Positions 1-9,470 of a stretch of 64,000 nucleotides of DNA are shown here, in pieces (position 1 is the stretch's first letter; every line of letters begins with the position of its first letter). The DNA comes from Sphingobacteriales bacterium TSM_CSM. Lineage in GTDB: Bacteria > Bacteroidota > Bacteroidia > Chitinophagales > UBA2359. The stretch is from contig MTCR01000102.1 in NCBI GenBank assembly GCA_002212725.1, forward strand, positions 25,342-89,341, written 5' to 3'. Below the pieces are notes generated by a model. That model saw nothing but the letters and a program-made list of their open reading frames with translations, was not told the DNA's origin and made no database searches. The position numbers were made by a program, and so were the translations under genes.

Positions 1-987
1 TTTAAATGGCGACCCGACGGAACCGTGCAATATGCCGAAAACCCGCCCAAAAAATACCAGGATATTTTACCCATTTTCTTTGAAACCCCCGACTGGCAAA
101 ACCTCTGGAACGAACTGCTTAGCATTGTTTTGTACTGGGCAGAAAAAGGCATTGCCATTTTCAGGGTGGATAACCCGCATACAAAACCTTTCCGGTTTTG
201 GGAGTGGCTCATTGCAGAGGTAAAAAAACAATACCCCGATGTGCTGTTCCTGGCCGAAGCATTTACAGGCCCCGCAATTATGAACCAATTGGGCAAACTG
301 GGCTTTACCCAATCTTACACCTACTACACCTGGCGAATTCATAAACATGAAATTATGGAGTACATGAACGAACTTAGCCAAACAGTTTCGCGCGAGTATT
401 TCAGACCCAATTTCTGGCCCAACACCCCCGATATTAACCCCTATATGATGCAAACCGGCAACGAAGCCGTGTTTTTTATCCGCCTCTTTATGGCCGCAAC
501 CCTTAGCTCCAGCTATGGACTCTATGGCCCCGTTTTTGAATTTATTGACTACGAAGCCGTGCCCGGTAAAGAAGAATACCACGACTCAGAAAAATACGAA
601 CTGAAACACTGGGACTGGAACCGCAAAACCCGCCTCACTTACCTCATTACTATCTTAAACAAAATACGCCGGCACAACCCCGCCCTTCAAGATTTTACCA
701 ACATACAGTTCTGCCCCGTAGAAAACAACCACCTGCTGGCCTATTACAAAACCACTCCCGATAAGCAAAACCAACTGTTAATGGTGGTAAACCTCGACCC
801 CTTCCACCGCCAATGGGGTATGGTGCGCCTGCCTTTTGAAGCAATGGGCGCTCACCCGGGCGAAAAAATTACCATGTCAGACCTTATAAGCGGAAACAGC
901 TACGTGTGGAGCAGCGAGTATAACTACGTTGAACTTAGCCCCGAACTGCCTTTCCACCTGTTCAGAATACAGCGCAACCTGTGGTAG
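1..987 (+). CDS. glgE: GlgE-type maltosyltransferase, 3' part
   Basis: C-terminal part of an alpha-1,4-glucan:maltose-1-phosphate maltosyltransferase (GH13 family), which extends alpha-glucan with maltosyl units from maltose 1-phosphate in the cytoplasm. The reading frame is open from base 1, so the N-terminal half lies outside the window. The GH13 catalytic triad is visible: nucleophile Asp in IFRVDNPHTKP (about nt 169), acid/base Glu in FLAEAF (about nt 256) and the third Asp in NTPDIN (about nt 430). The RPDGT-x-QYAENPPKKYQD block at the window edge and the NPHTKPFRFWEW block are typical of GlgE rather than of ordinary amylases. The C-terminal beta domain is complete and ends in TAG. Partner genes of the trehalose-to-glucan route (treS, glgB) would be expected upstream and cannot be seen. 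Confidence 0.88.
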   Translation, partial: FKWRPDGTVQYAENPPKKYQDILPIFFETPDWQNLWNELLSIVLYWAEKGIAIFRVDNPHTKPFRFWEWLIAEVKKQYPDVLFLAEAFTGPAIMNQLGKLGFTQSYTYYTWRIHKHEIMEYMNELSQTVSREYFRPNFWPNTPDINPYMMQTGNEAVFFIRLFMAATLSSSYGLYGPVFEFIDYEAVPGKEEYHDSEKYELKHWDWNRKTRLTYLITILNKIRRHNPALQDFTNIQFCPVENNHLLAYYKTTPDKQNQLLMVVNLDPFHRQWGMVRLPFEAMGAHPGEKITMSDLISGNSYVWSSEYNYVELSPELPFHLFRIQRNLW

Positions 988-1090
988 CAAATAAGCGCCT
1001 GAAAATATGCAACACAAACAGGTAAAAACACCTTGTACTCCGGGCTGTTTGTTGTTTTGTTTATAGTTTCCATTTCTAAAATCCCCGTCA

Positions 1091-1822
1091 ATGAATATTA
1101 AACAACACATTCCCAACATTGTTACCTTGGTTAACCTGGCTTTGGGTTGCACAAGCATTGTTCTGGCGTTTGAAGGACATTTGTTTTGGGTGCCGTACTT
1201 TATTATTGCCGCCGCTTTTGCCGATTTTTCAGACGGACTGCTGGCCAGGGTGCTCAGAGTTTCCTCTCCGTTGGGTTTACAACTCGACTCTTTGGCCGAT
1301 ATGGTTACCTTTGGCGTTGTGCCCGGTGTTATCATATTTCACCTGCTCAAACAGTCGTTGGGGGTAAATGCCCTGTGGTGGCAGTTTTTACCGGCGCTTA
1401 TGCTTACCTTGTTTTCGGCTTTGCGGCTGGCAAAGTTTAACATAGACAAAAGGCAAACCGAAGGTTTTATAGGATTGCCTACACCCACCTGCACCATGTT
1501 TTTTGTTGCGCTGGTGCTTATAGTAAAAAACAATCAGGCAGGACTGGCAGGGTTTATTCTTAATCCCATGTTTTTAAGCATTACTGCCGTTGTTTTTTCT
1601 CTGCTGTTGGTGGCCGAGTTGCCTATGGTGGCGTTTAAGGTAAAAAACTTTGCCTGGAAAGGTAATGAACTGCGGTATATACTCATGGTGTCGGGTGTTT
1701 TGCTCCTTGTTTTTTTGGGCGGACTGGGCATTGCCCTGTCTATTTTGCTTTATATTGCCGTTGCTTTTGTACAGCGCCTTGCTTCGGGCAAAAACGCTGC
1801 TCCTCCTGCCGCTATCCTTTAA
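1091..1822 (+). CDS. pssA: CDP-diacylglycerol-serine O-phosphatidyltransferase
   Basis: Makes phosphatidylserine from CDP-diacylglycerol and serine at the inner membrane, the first step towards phosphatidylethanolamine. The CDP-alcohol phosphotransferase signature D-G-x2-A-R-x8-G-x3-D-x3-D is complete at residues 48-70 (Asp48, Gly49, Ala52, Arg53, Gly62, Asp66, Asp70), so the enzyme should be active. Of the protein's 243 residues, most form about six to eight hydrophobic segments, as in the PssA branch of the family. The start ATG fits the usual N-terminus (MNIKQHIPNIVTLVNL). It stands about 100 nt after the glgE end and 28 nt before the M28 peptidase gene, with which it may be cotranscribed. 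Confidence 0.92.
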   Translation: MNIKQHIPNIVTLVNLALGCTSIVLAFEGHLFWVPYFIIAAAFADFSDGLLARVLRVSSPLGLQLDSLADMVTFGVVPGVIIFHLLKQSLGVNALWWQFLPALMLTLFSALRLAKFNIDKRQTEGFIGLPTPTCTMFFVALVLIVKNNQAGLAGFILNPMFLSITAVVFSLLLVAELPMVAFKVKNFAWKGNELRYILMVSGVLLLVFLGGLGIALSILLYIAVAFVQRLASGKNAAPPAAIL

Positions 1823-1850
1823 AATCCGTTGCTGCTGTTTTTAAACCATT

Positions 1851-3131
1851 ATGTATTCACCCCCTATGTGCAACCGCCTTATATACCTGTTATTGCTGTT
1901 TGTGCCGGCCATACTGCCCGCACAAGATTTACCCTACGCTAAACAGGTAATAGACACGCTCTGCTCGCCCTACATGGCCGGCAGAGGTTATGCCAACCAA
2001 GGCGACCGCAAAGCCGCCAACTATATTGCCTCCCAGTTTACCCAATGGGGGGCAAAGCCTTTCGGAAATGATTTTTTTCAGCATTTCAACATAGATGCCA
2101 ATGTTTTTCCGGGCAATATGGAAATGCGTGTAAACCAGAAAGCCCTTATACCCGGCGTTGATTTTGTTATTCACCCGGCTTCTACCGGTATTGAGGGAAC
2201 CTACAAAGTGCTGCGCATAAAAGAAAAATGGCTCGTAAACGATAAAAAATTTGATGAACTGCTGTCAAAAACCTATGAAGGCAAGGCGCTTTGGCTCGAT
2301 TATTTGCCGAAAAACGCCAAATCCCTGCAAGGTAAATTAGGGATGTTGCAAAGCGCTGCAAAAGCCGCCGCCTACATTAGCCCCGAAGATAAAAAACTAA
2401 CCTGGCATATCAGCGGACAGCCCAAATACCAAACCGAAATTACCGTATTGCGCAAACAACTGCCCCGAAAATTTAAAACTGCCTCCTTTAACATAGACAA
2501 CGCCTACCTGAGCAACTACCAAACCCAAAACGTGGTTGCCTGTATAAAAGGCACACAACAACCCGACAGCTTTTTTGTGTTTACCGCCCATTACGACCAT
2601 ATTGGGCAAATGGGCAACAAACAATATGTGCCCGGCGCAAACGACAACGCCGCCGGCGTGGCCATGCTGCTTAATCTCATGCAGCATTACGCCCAAAACC
2701 CGCCGCCGTTTTCGGTGGCTTTTATTGCATTTGGCGCCGAAGAACTGGGGCTGCTCGGTTCAAAATATTTTACCGAAAACCCGCTGTTTCCACTTCAAAA
2801 CATTAAATTCTTATTTAACCTCGATTTGGTGGGAACCGGCGATGAAGGCCTGATGGCGGTAAATGCCACCGAATTTCCCGATGCCTTTAACCTGTTGCAG
2901 CAACTTAATACCCAATACAATTACCTGCCTGCCATAAAAAGCCGCCCGCCCGCCGCCAACAGCGACCAACACTGGTTTTACCAAAACGGCGTGCCTTGTT
3001 TTTTTCTTTATACCATGGGCGGCATACAAGCCTACCACGATGTGTTTGACCGCCCCGAAACCCTGCCCCTTACCAAATTTACCAACCTTTGTACCCTGCT
3101 TACCCAGTTTGTGCAGCATTATAAAAAATAA
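1851..3131 (+). CDS. secreted M28-family zinc aminopeptidase
   Basis: Exported zinc metallopeptidase of family M28. A signal peptide covers about residues 1-25 (hydrophobic run IYLLLLFVPAILPAQ); ATG at 1866 is an equally good start. The two-zinc site of the family is present: His247 (TAHYDH), Asp265 (GANDNAAG), Glu297-Glu298 (FGAEELG), Asp325 (NLDLVG) and His396 (AYHDVF). A region of about 180 residues precedes the catalytic domain, probably partly a PA-like insertion or a degenerate prodomain. The likely role is release of N-terminal amino acids from peptides in the periplasm or outside the cell. It is 28 nt downstream of pssA and 21 nt upstream of the membrane protein gene, so the three may share a transcript. 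The precise substrate cannot be read from sequence. Confidence 0.87.
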   Translation: MYSPPMCNRLIYLLLLFVPAILPAQDLPYAKQVIDTLCSPYMAGRGYANQGDRKAANYIASQFTQWGAKPFGNDFFQHFNIDANVFPGNMEMRVNQKALIPGVDFVIHPASTGIEGTYKVLRIKEKWLVNDKKFDELLSKTYEGKALWLDYLPKNAKSLQGKLGMLQSAAKAAAYISPEDKKLTWHISGQPKYQTEITVLRKQLPRKFKTASFNIDNAYLSNYQTQNVVACIKGTQQPDSFFVFTAHYDHIGQMGNKQYVPGANDNAAGVAMLLNLMQHYAQNPPPFSVAFIAFGAEELGLLGSKYFTENPLFPLQNIKFLFNLDLVGTGDEGLMAVNATEFPDAFNLLQQLNTQYNYLPAIKSRPPAANSDQHWFYQNGVPCFFLYTMGGIQAYHDVFDRPETLPLTKFTNLCTLLTQFVQHYKK

Positions 3132-3152
3132 TCCCGCTTTGCCTGCCACCTC

Positions 3153-5039
3153 ATGAAACCCCATAAACTGCCCCTGCTTTTTACCGGCTTGTACCTCATT
3201 GCCATGTGTGCGCTGGCATTCTTTGCCAACGGCACCGGCGACGAAGGTGACAGTGTATCGCACTACCTCTTTGCAAGATACGCTTTTCAGCACACTGCCA
3301 ACTTTTTAGACCACTGGGCAAAACCCATTTTTGTGTTGCTGGCAGCACCGTTTGCACAATTGGGTTTTGTGGGGGTAAAACTCATGAATATTGGGTTTGG
3401 CACCCTTGCGGCTTGGTTTACATACAGGGTTGCCCGGCATCTTGCCATACCCAATTCATGGGCCGCCATGTTGTTTGTTATGCTGGCGCCCATGCACATT
3501 TACCTCACCCTGTCGGGCCTTACCGAACCGCTGTTTGCCCTGTGGCTTATTGCCGCAGTTTTTCTGGCAGTGCGGGGGCAGGTAACAGAATCGGTTATCT
3601 GGGTTTCGTTTTTGCCCTTTGTACGCTCCGAGGGGTTGGTTATTTTGTGCGTGTATGTGCTGTATCTGCTTGCCGTTAAAAAATGGCGCCTGCTGCCTTT
3701 GCTCTTTACCGGCCATGCAGTGTACAGTGTTGCGGGGTATTTTTATTACGGCAGTTTGTGGTGGGTATTTACCAAAATACCTTATGCCTCCAACAGTTCG
3801 GTATATGGGTCGGGTAAATTGCTGCAATTTGTAAAGGGGCTACAGGAAGTTATAGGTGCTCCAATGTATGTGTTGCTGGGCATAGGGTTGCTGTATGGCG
3901 CCTTTATGTTGTTTAAAAACCTCCGTTCCCTGTCTTACCGGCACATGGCTGCCACCGAGCTATGGCTGGTATATGGCTGCTTTACCGCCTATGTTATTGC
4001 ACATACCTTGTTCTGGTATTTCGGGTTGTTCAAATCTTTCGGGTTGTTGCGCGTATTGGTGGGTATTGTTCCGCTTTCGGCAATTATATGCTTACGCGGG
4101 CTTAACACCATTGCCGCTGTTTTAAGGCAAAACAGTAAAGTGCAACAGGCATTAACTGCCGGAATTGCGGCCCTTGTTTTTGCCTTTACCCTTTTTGGCG
4201 AAGAGTGGAAAAACCACTTGTTTTTGCGCGCCGACCAACAGGCACAAACCGAAATGGCCAACTACCTTGGAAACCGTTTTACCGGTTACAAATATTATTT
4301 TGATGCTCCTTATATTGCCATGCTAATGAATGTTGATATGTTTGATAAGAGCAAAAAAGAAAGCACTTCAGAACTATTTACCGGTAAAGCCATTCCCGAT
4401 AAAAGCCTGATAATATGGGACGACTGGTACTCTGTGGTAGATATAAGAACCAACCTGGAAATGCTTACCGGCGATAACCGCTTTGAACTGCTGCGCTCGT
4501 TTGAAGCGCCCGACCCGTGGGGCAACCGCCGCGCCACCTATGTGTTTAAGAAAAAGCAATTTCATGCTAACGACAGCAGCGCCACAACCACCCTGTTCAG
4601 CACCGGCTTTGAAAACGTGCCCCCTGCCCAAGCCGGCCGCTTAGACAGCCTGCACGCTTTTGAGGGTAAATTTTGTGCCGTTGCTTCATCGGGCGCACCT
4701 TACTCCCCCGGTTTTGACCTGCCTGTGGCAGAGCTTTCCCGGTTTACAGGCAAGGTTTTGCGGGCAGATGCGCAGGTTTTTATAGCCCAAAAAGAACCCA
4801 ACCAATACAAACAACCGTTGTTGGTTATTTCTTTTGAAAACGAAAAAAGCTACAGTTTTAACCCGCTGCACCTGCAAGATGTAGCGCCCGAAGGTAAATG
4901 GCAACAGGTATCTTTTGAAACTGCCATACCGCCGGCGCAAACCGCCAAAGACCATGTAAAAGTGTATGTTTATAACCCCTCAGACGGGCCGGTTTATATA
5001 GACAACCTCACCGTAACCGTGGCAGAACCTGTAAAGTAA
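3153..5039 (+). CDS. polytopic GT-C-like membrane protein
   Basis: A 628-residue integral membrane protein. Residues 1-350 hold roughly ten to twelve hydrophobic helices; residues 350-628 are hydrophilic and without helices. The first extracytoplasmic loop contains an acidic GTGDEGDSVSHY segment, resembling the DE or DD motif of GT-C glycosyltransferases (PMT/ArnT type, GT39 and relatives), which use polyprenyl-phosphate sugars. On that basis it may transfer a sugar or lipid-linked group at the periplasmic face, but no enzyme can be named. The C-terminal soluble part looks like a beta-rich domain and carries no motif I recognise. It sits 21 nt after the M28 peptidase gene. A plain hypothetical membrane protein is the alternative. 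Confidence 0.7.
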   Translation: MKPHKLPLLFTGLYLIAMCALAFFANGTGDEGDSVSHYLFARYAFQHTANFLDHWAKPIFVLLAAPFAQLGFVGVKLMNIGFGTLAAWFTYRVARHLAIPNSWAAMLFVMLAPMHIYLTLSGLTEPLFALWLIAAVFLAVRGQVTESVIWVSFLPFVRSEGLVILCVYVLYLLAVKKWRLLPLLFTGHAVYSVAGYFYYGSLWWVFTKIPYASNSSVYGSGKLLQFVKGLQEVIGAPMYVLLGIGLLYGAFMLFKNLRSLSYRHMAATELWLVYGCFTAYVIAHTLFWYFGLFKSFGLLRVLVGIVPLSAIICLRGLNTIAAVLRQNSKVQQALTAGIAALVFAFTLFGEEWKNHLFLRADQQAQTEMANYLGNRFTGYKYYFDAPYIAMLMNVDMFDKSKKESTSELFTGKAIPDKSLIIWDDWYSVVDIRTNLEMLTGDNRFELLRSFEAPDPWGNRRATYVFKKKQFHANDSSATTTLFSTGFENVPPAQAGRLDSLHAFEGKFCAVASSGAPYSPGFDLPVAELSRFTGKVLRADAQVFIAQKEPNQYKQPLLVISFENEKSYSFNPLHLQDVAPEGKWQQVSFETAIPPAQTAKDHVKVYVYNPSDGPVYIDNLTVTVAEPVK

Positions 5040-5119
5040 ATTTGGTGTATGGCTGTTTTGTAAACTTGTTGCCCTTTTTAGCTGAACAGTATGTTGCCAA
5101 CATCGGGGGTTTTGCAAAC

Positions 5120-6484
5120 CTATTTCGGTTCATGCTTTTTTTCCTGTTTCCGATGTTCTTTTTCCTGTTCTTTCTCCTGTTTGCGCTGCTCTTTCAGTTT
5201 TGTCAGGTCGTTTATGTATTGTTGGTAAAGTTGCCGCACCTGTTCCTCCTGTTGCAGGCTGCTTTGACGAAACTGTTGTATGTCTTTAAGAAAAACACCC
5301 GAATCAAATACAATATCCTGCCGGGTAACGGATGTTTGCATATTGGCGGGCATATTCTTACCCGCCCACTTAAAAGCCCCCTTACTGCTGCTGTTGAGCA
5401 CAAAACCCGATGAAAACTGCAACATAACCACTGTGCCGTCTATGGCAGCCCAACCGTTTCTTTTTAAAGAAAATTTAGATTTGGGAGGGTATGCCGACCT
5501 TTTCCGCATATCGGAACTCCACTGCTTAAACAGCAAATCGAGCGCAAACAGGTAATTTCCCAATTTAGAATCGTACTTTTGGGGTTGTATAACCGAGTGC
5601 CACGCTACATACCAATGCGGGCGGTCTAAGGTTATATTTATAGATTTAAATGCCAGCATTGCCACAGGGTACAGGTCGTTGCCAATGCCGCTTATCTTGT
5701 ATTCATCATAAAAATCATGCTGCACTTCATCATGTTTACCCCAGTTATAAACGTAGTGGTAACCCTGCTGTGCGGAAAACATATATTCCTCCGTTGCCGA
5801 AAAAATTAAAAATTGCAGGTTGATATTATAATCAAACCGGCTGCTCAAATAATTACACTCTACAGATTGGCAGTGCACCAAAAAAGCGGCTTCTACGGTA
5901 AACCGTATTTGTTGCGTAGCGGGTAAATAATAACCGTCGCTTACCGAAATACGGAACATTTGCAGTTTATCTGCCCTGCGCTCCGATACAATATCAAAGC
6001 CGTTAATAATAACGGTATGCTGATAATTGTCGGTAAAATTTTTCGGCGCATCGGCCAGTACTTCAAAAGTGGCGGCGTGCATATCGCCCAATTTACCCGA
6101 AAACCTGATGGTTTTTTGTGCCGGCTGTATAGTTACGCCGTTAGCAGCCACATAAGAATAAAAGCCGTTGTACATACCGGCATCGGGGCCAATGCCGGTG
6201 GCGGAGGTATGGTAAAATGTGGCGGTAAACGGAAACCCCGAAAACTCCGGCGGGTTTTCAATATAACTGCCCAGCCGGTTGAGGCGGTGGTTGTAGCTCC
6301 ATTGATGGGTAAAGCCGCGCCATACTACGGCACCACTTCCATACAGGAGGGTATCGGGATGCGCCTGCTTGGTGCTGTCTTGCGCCCAAAGCAAGGGTGT
6401 ATTGATGCAATAAATCAGCAAGGATGCCAGCCATCCCAAAAACCGGCAGTGGTTGGCCAACCAAAACGGGCGGTTGCGTAACAT
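5120..6484 (-). CDS. secreted protein of unknown function
   Basis: 454 residues; not recognised. The N-terminus has a basic start and a hydrophobic run (about residues 15-34, ending ..LLWAQ) consistent with a signal peptide. The body is rich in aromatic residues and predicted beta structure. The last 40 residues are a highly charged Lys/Glu/Gln stretch that should form a helix or coiled coil. This tail explains the long hydrophobic-looking reading frame on the opposite strand (5042-5413), which is not a gene. The gene converges on the 3153-5039 gene with 80 nt between them. A role at the cell surface or in the periplasm is inferred only from the signal peptide. Confidence 0.75.
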   Translation of the reverse strand: MLRNRPFWLANHCRFLGWLASLLIYCINTPLLWAQDSTKQAHPDTLLYGSGAVVWRGFTHQWSYNHRLNRLGSYIENPPEFSGFPFTATFYHTSATGIGPDAGMYNGFYSYVAANGVTIQPAQKTIRFSGKLGDMHAATFEVLADAPKNFTDNYQHTVIINGFDIVSERRADKLQMFRISVSDGYYLPATQQIRFTVEAAFLVHCQSVECNYLSSRFDYNINLQFLIFSATEEYMFSAQQGYHYVYNWGKHDEVQHDFYDEYKISGIGNDLYPVAMLAFKSINITLDRPHWYVAWHSVIQPQKYDSKLGNYLFALDLLFKQWSSDMRKRSAYPPKSKFSLKRNGWAAIDGTVVMLQFSSGFVLNSSSKGAFKWAGKNMPANMQTSVTRQDIVFDSGVFLKDIQQFRQSSLQQEEQVRQLYQQYINDLTKLKEQRKQEKEQEKEHRKQEKKHEPK

Positions 6485-6636
6485 GGCGGTTGCACAGCAT
6501 TATTGTGGTAAACAAGATTTACATATAACGAACACGGAATAAAATAATTGTTTAACCCGTATTTTTTTGTAAAAACATGTTTGCTAAAACAAAATAACCA
6601 GGCACAACCTGTTAAAGCACACCCTGCAATAAACGC

Positions 6637-7548
6637 TTATTTAACCACTGCCACCACGCCCTTTTTTACCGTTATGCCGGCGGCTTTTATATGGTAGGCA
6701 TACATGCCGGCGGGCAGGTTGGCAATGGGTACGGCAGTAGTTGTTTGGGTTAAGGCCTGTTGCAACACGGATTGTTGTTGCAGATTATACAACTCAATAA
6801 ACCCTTGGCTTAGCAGGTTGGGCAATTCTACCTGCAAATGCTGTTGTGTTTGGTACACCCTGATTTTATCTGCAATACTGCCAAAAAGCGGAACTATGCC
6901 GGTATAGGTGGCAAACAACACCTGGTCAACATAAAGCACACTGCCGCTTTGCCCTTGTCCGGTTGCGCCGCCGCCACTGGAAGTAATAACCACATACATA
7001 CTGTCGGGTATATCTTGGGTGTAGTAGGTAAAAAGCAGTTCAAATTTGGTGTATTCCGAAACGGTTGTTAGAACAGACATTGCCGCCTGCGCAACGGTAT
7101 CGCGCTTGCCGGTTTGCGTATTGTAATGCCAAAGTTGGGCAAACAGCACGGCAGAGTCGCCATTTTCGGGAAAGTATTTGTAATAACCCTCAAATGCTTC
7201 GGGGCGGGTATTGGCATTGTACGGAAGCCCGGGTTGTACGCCGTTTAACCCCAGTGCCACATCAAAATTGCCGGTATAAAGCAAGCCGGGTATGAGGTTG
7301 CCAAAAAAAGTTTTGGTTTCGAGGCGGGCGGCATAATCTTCAAAAGGAGCATCGGTGGTTTGGGTTACGGTTTGGGGCGCCCCAATAAGCGCCAGAACAT
7401 TTAAGGTACTCCAGCCGGGCGGCTCGGTATAAAGTCCGCCGGCTTCCTCCTGCCACGTTTCAAAATAGCCGTTTTCGGGAATTTGGGCGTTGGCAGAGCA
7501 GGTAAAAAAGAACACAAAAAACAAAATAGCAGGTAATTGTTTCATCAT
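6637..7548 (-). CDS. T9SS-exported PCMD-like protein
   Basis: 303-residue secreted protein. A signal peptide is clear at residues 1-21 (ILFFVFFFTCSANAQ). The part after it, with the pattern NGYFETW..PPGWSTLN and a long jelly-roll-like beta segment, resembles the PCMD carbohydrate-associated domain seen in Bacteroidota. The last 75 residues have the layout of a type A sorting domain: a short beta motif (IRVYQTQQHLQVEL), an ELYNLQQQ strand, an NLPAGMYAYHI core, and a Lys-rich end. Such domains direct export by the type IX system and surface attachment. It starts at the first of two consecutive Met codons; the second (7545) is equally possible. A surface carbohydrate-binding role is an inference from the fold. 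Confidence 0.78.
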   Translation of the reverse strand: MMKQLPAILFFVFFFTCSANAQIPENGYFETWQEEAGGLYTEPPGWSTLNVLALIGAPQTVTQTTDAPFEDYAARLETKTFFGNLIPGLLYTGNFDVALGLNGVQPGLPYNANTRPEAFEGYYKYFPENGDSAVLFAQLWHYNTQTGKRDTVAQAAMSVLTTVSEYTKFELLFTYYTQDIPDSMYVVITSSGGGATGQGQSGSVLYVDQVLFATYTGIVPLFGSIADKIRVYQTQQHLQVELPNLLSQGFIELYNLQQQSVLQQALTQTTTAVPIANLPAGMYAYHIKAAGITVKKGVVAVVK

Positions 7549-7645
7549 CGTTTACAAGTTAACAGATTATGGTATGGGTAGTTTACCTCCCTTCGGGCAA
7601 CTTACCGTTGTTGCGTTTGCAGCGCTTTTGTGCTTCGGTTTGTGG

Positions 7646-9142
7646 TTACTCATTTTCCCAATTCATGCAGCGTTTTACCGCTTTTTTCCAGCCGTAATAC
7701 AGCTTTTGGCGTGTTTCAAATGGCATTTGCGGACTAAACAGGGCATTGCGTTGCCAGTGTTGGGCAATTTGCTCCTGTGTGTATAGCCCAACATGCAACC
7801 CTGCTAAGTAGGCTGCACCAAGGGCGGTGGTTTCTATTATTGCCGGCCGCTCAACGGATACACCCAAAATATCTGCCTGAAACTGCATGAGCAGGTTGTT
7901 GGCCGATGCACCGCCATCTACCCGAAGGGCGTTGAGCGGCAGGCCCGAATCCATTTCCATGGCCTGCAACACATCGGCAGTTTGGTAGGCCAGAGATTCA
8001 AGGGTGGCTCTTACCAAATGCGCCTTTTTTATACCCCGCGTTAGCCCGAAAATGGCGCCGCGGGCATACATATCCCAATACGGGGCGCCTAAACCGGCAA
8101 AGGCCGGCACCACATACACGCCGCCGTTATCGGGTACTTTCATGGCCAAAAACTCCGAGTCGCCGGCTTCGTCAATAATTTTCAGCCCGTCTCGCAGCCA
8201 TTGTACGGCAGCGCCGGCAATGAACACACTGCCTTCCAGGGCGTAGGTTACCTGCCCGTTTAAGCCCCATGCAATGGTAGTAAGCAGCCCCGATTGCGAC
8301 TCGATGCGCTTGCTGCCGGTGTTCATAAGCATAAAACAGCCCGTTCCGTAGGTGTTTTTGGCCATGCCGGTTTCAAAACAAGCCTGCCCAAAGAGGGCAG
8401 CCTGTTGGTCGCCGGCTACGCCGCAAACAGGTATGGATACGCCGTTGAAAAATTCGGGTAAGGTGTTGCCAAAATTACCGCTTGAATTACACACATCGGG
8501 CAGCATTGCAGCAGGTATGTTCAGTTCGGCAAGCAGTTGTTCGTCCCATTTCAGGGCATCAATATTATACAGCATGGTGCGCGAGGCATTGCTGTAATCG
8601 GTGGCATGTACGGTTCCGCCGGTAAGTTTGTAAATGAGCCAGGTATCTATGGTGCCGAAAAGCAGGTGCCCGTCTTCGGCTTTTTGGCGGGCATTGGGTA
8701 TGTTGTCTAAAATCCAGTTAATTTTGGTGCCCGAAAAATAGGCGTCAATTACCAGCCCGGTGTGTTTTTTTACATACGGCTCCAGCCCTTTTGCCTTCAG
8801 GTTGTCGCAAATGGGTGCGGTGCGGCGGTCTTGCCAAACAATGGCATTGCAAACCGGTTGTCCGGTTCGGCGGTCCCATACTACGGTGGTTTCGCGTTGG
8901 TTGGTAATGCCTATGGCCGCCACCTGTTTGGGGCTGATTCCGCTGTTTTTAACCACCTCTTGTGCCACCTGCAACTGGGTATTCCAGATTTCGAGGGGGT
9001 TGTGCTCTACCCAACCGGCATGAGGGTAAATTTGGGTAAATTCTTTTTGCGCCACCGCTACCGGTTGCCCGCCGGTATTAAACAAAATAGCCCTTGAACT
9101 GGTGGTGCCCTGGTCTAAGGCAAGAATATAGGTTTGCGACAT
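7646..9142 (-). CDS. glpK: glycerol kinase
   Basis: Phosphorylates glycerol to sn-glycerol 3-phosphate with ATP in the cytoplasm, feeding glycolysis and phospholipid synthesis. At 498 residues it has the normal family length. The FGGY-kinase ATP-binding start [13 protein letters not shown], the substrate loop with [14 protein letters not shown], the central [10 protein letters not shown] motif and the C-terminal [10 protein letters not shown] adenosine-site motif are all present. The start ATG is well placed. No glpF transporter or glpD dehydrogenase lies beside it; the gene stands alone between a T9SS cargo gene and an AT-rich islet, so its regulation cannot be inferred from context. Confidence 0.96.
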   Translation of the reverse strand: MSQTYILALDQGTTSSRAILFNTGGQPVAVAQKEFTQIYPHAGWVEHNPLEIWNTQLQVAQEVVKNSGISPKQVAAIGITNQRETTVVWDRRTGQPVCNAIVWQDRRTAPICDNLKAKGLEPYVKKHTGLVIDAYFSGTKINWILDNIPNARQKAEDGHLLFGTIDTWLIYKLTGGTVHATDYSNASRTMLYNIDALKWDEQLLAELNIPAAMLPDVCNSSGNFGNTLPEFFNGVSIPVCGVAGDQQAALFGQACFETGMAKNTYGTGCFMLMNTGSKRIESQSGLLTTIAWGLNGQVTYALEGSVFIAGAAVQWLRDGLKIIDEAGDSEFLAMKVPDNGGVYVVPAFAGLGAPYWDMYARGAIFGLTRGIKKAHLVRATLESLAYQTADVLQAMEMDSGLPLNALRVDGGASANNLLMQFQADILGVSVERPAIIETTALGAAYLAGLHVGLYTQEQIAQHWQRNALFSPQMPFETRQKLYYGWKKAVKRCMNWENE

Positions 9143-9246
9143 TGTTTTTTGTGTTTAAGGGGTAAATTTACCAAAAAAACCGAAGTTGTAAAAAGTCAGC
9201 CGAAAAAATAAAACCTAAATATGTGCAGGAAAAACATACCCGTTGC

Positions 9247-9254
9247 TATATTTG
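9247..9254 (+). promoter_or_regulatory. Bacteroidota -7 element
   Basis: TATATTTG, an exact match to the TAnnTTTG -7 consensus, ending 24 nt before the ATG of the small membrane-protein gene at 9279. No clear TTG is seen at the expected -33 distance, so this is a partial match. Confidence 0.5.
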
Positions 9255-9278
9255 TTTATAAATCAAAATGGCATCAAT

Positions 9279-9470
9279 ATGGATAAGCCTGGATATTGGA
9301 TTTATTTATTTATTTGCCTGCTGCCTGGCTTGATAGTTGTTTGCTTTGTCGCAGCAGATGGCAATCAGGAACTAATGGCTAAAGGTGAGATGCTTGGTAC
9401 TTTAGGCATAATAGTTTTTTGGATTGGAGTTGTTATTAATGAAAAATATTTCAAAAATAGGAATGATTAA
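9279..9470 (+). CDS. small two-helix membrane protein
   Basis: A 63-residue protein, not recognised. Two hydrophobic stretches (about residues 6-24 and 42-56) are separated by a short polar loop, and the tail is basic (NEKYFKNRND). It looks like a small inner-membrane protein. The ATG at 9279 is preferred over an in-frame TTG at 9243 because the upstream start would overlap a good promoter -7 element at 9247-9254. The surrounding sequence is clearly AT-richer than the glpK and bat genes on either side, which suggests a later arrival. Because it is short it could still be a chance reading frame, but the promoter placement supports it. Confidence 0.5.
   Translation: MDKPGYWIYLFICLLPGLIVVCFVAADGNQELMAKGEMLGTLGIIVFWIGVVINEKYFKNRND

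Noticed and set aside
1014..1052. Hairpin ACAAACAG/CTGTTTGT after glgE as a terminator
   Set aside because: Loop of 23 nt and an AT-rich 8-bp stem make it weak; not called.
5042..5413. Hydrophobic 123-residue reading frame on the plus strand
   Set aside because: It is the complement of the Lys/Glu-rich tail of the 5120-6484 gene; antisense of charged repeats gives Phe/Leu-rich sequence.
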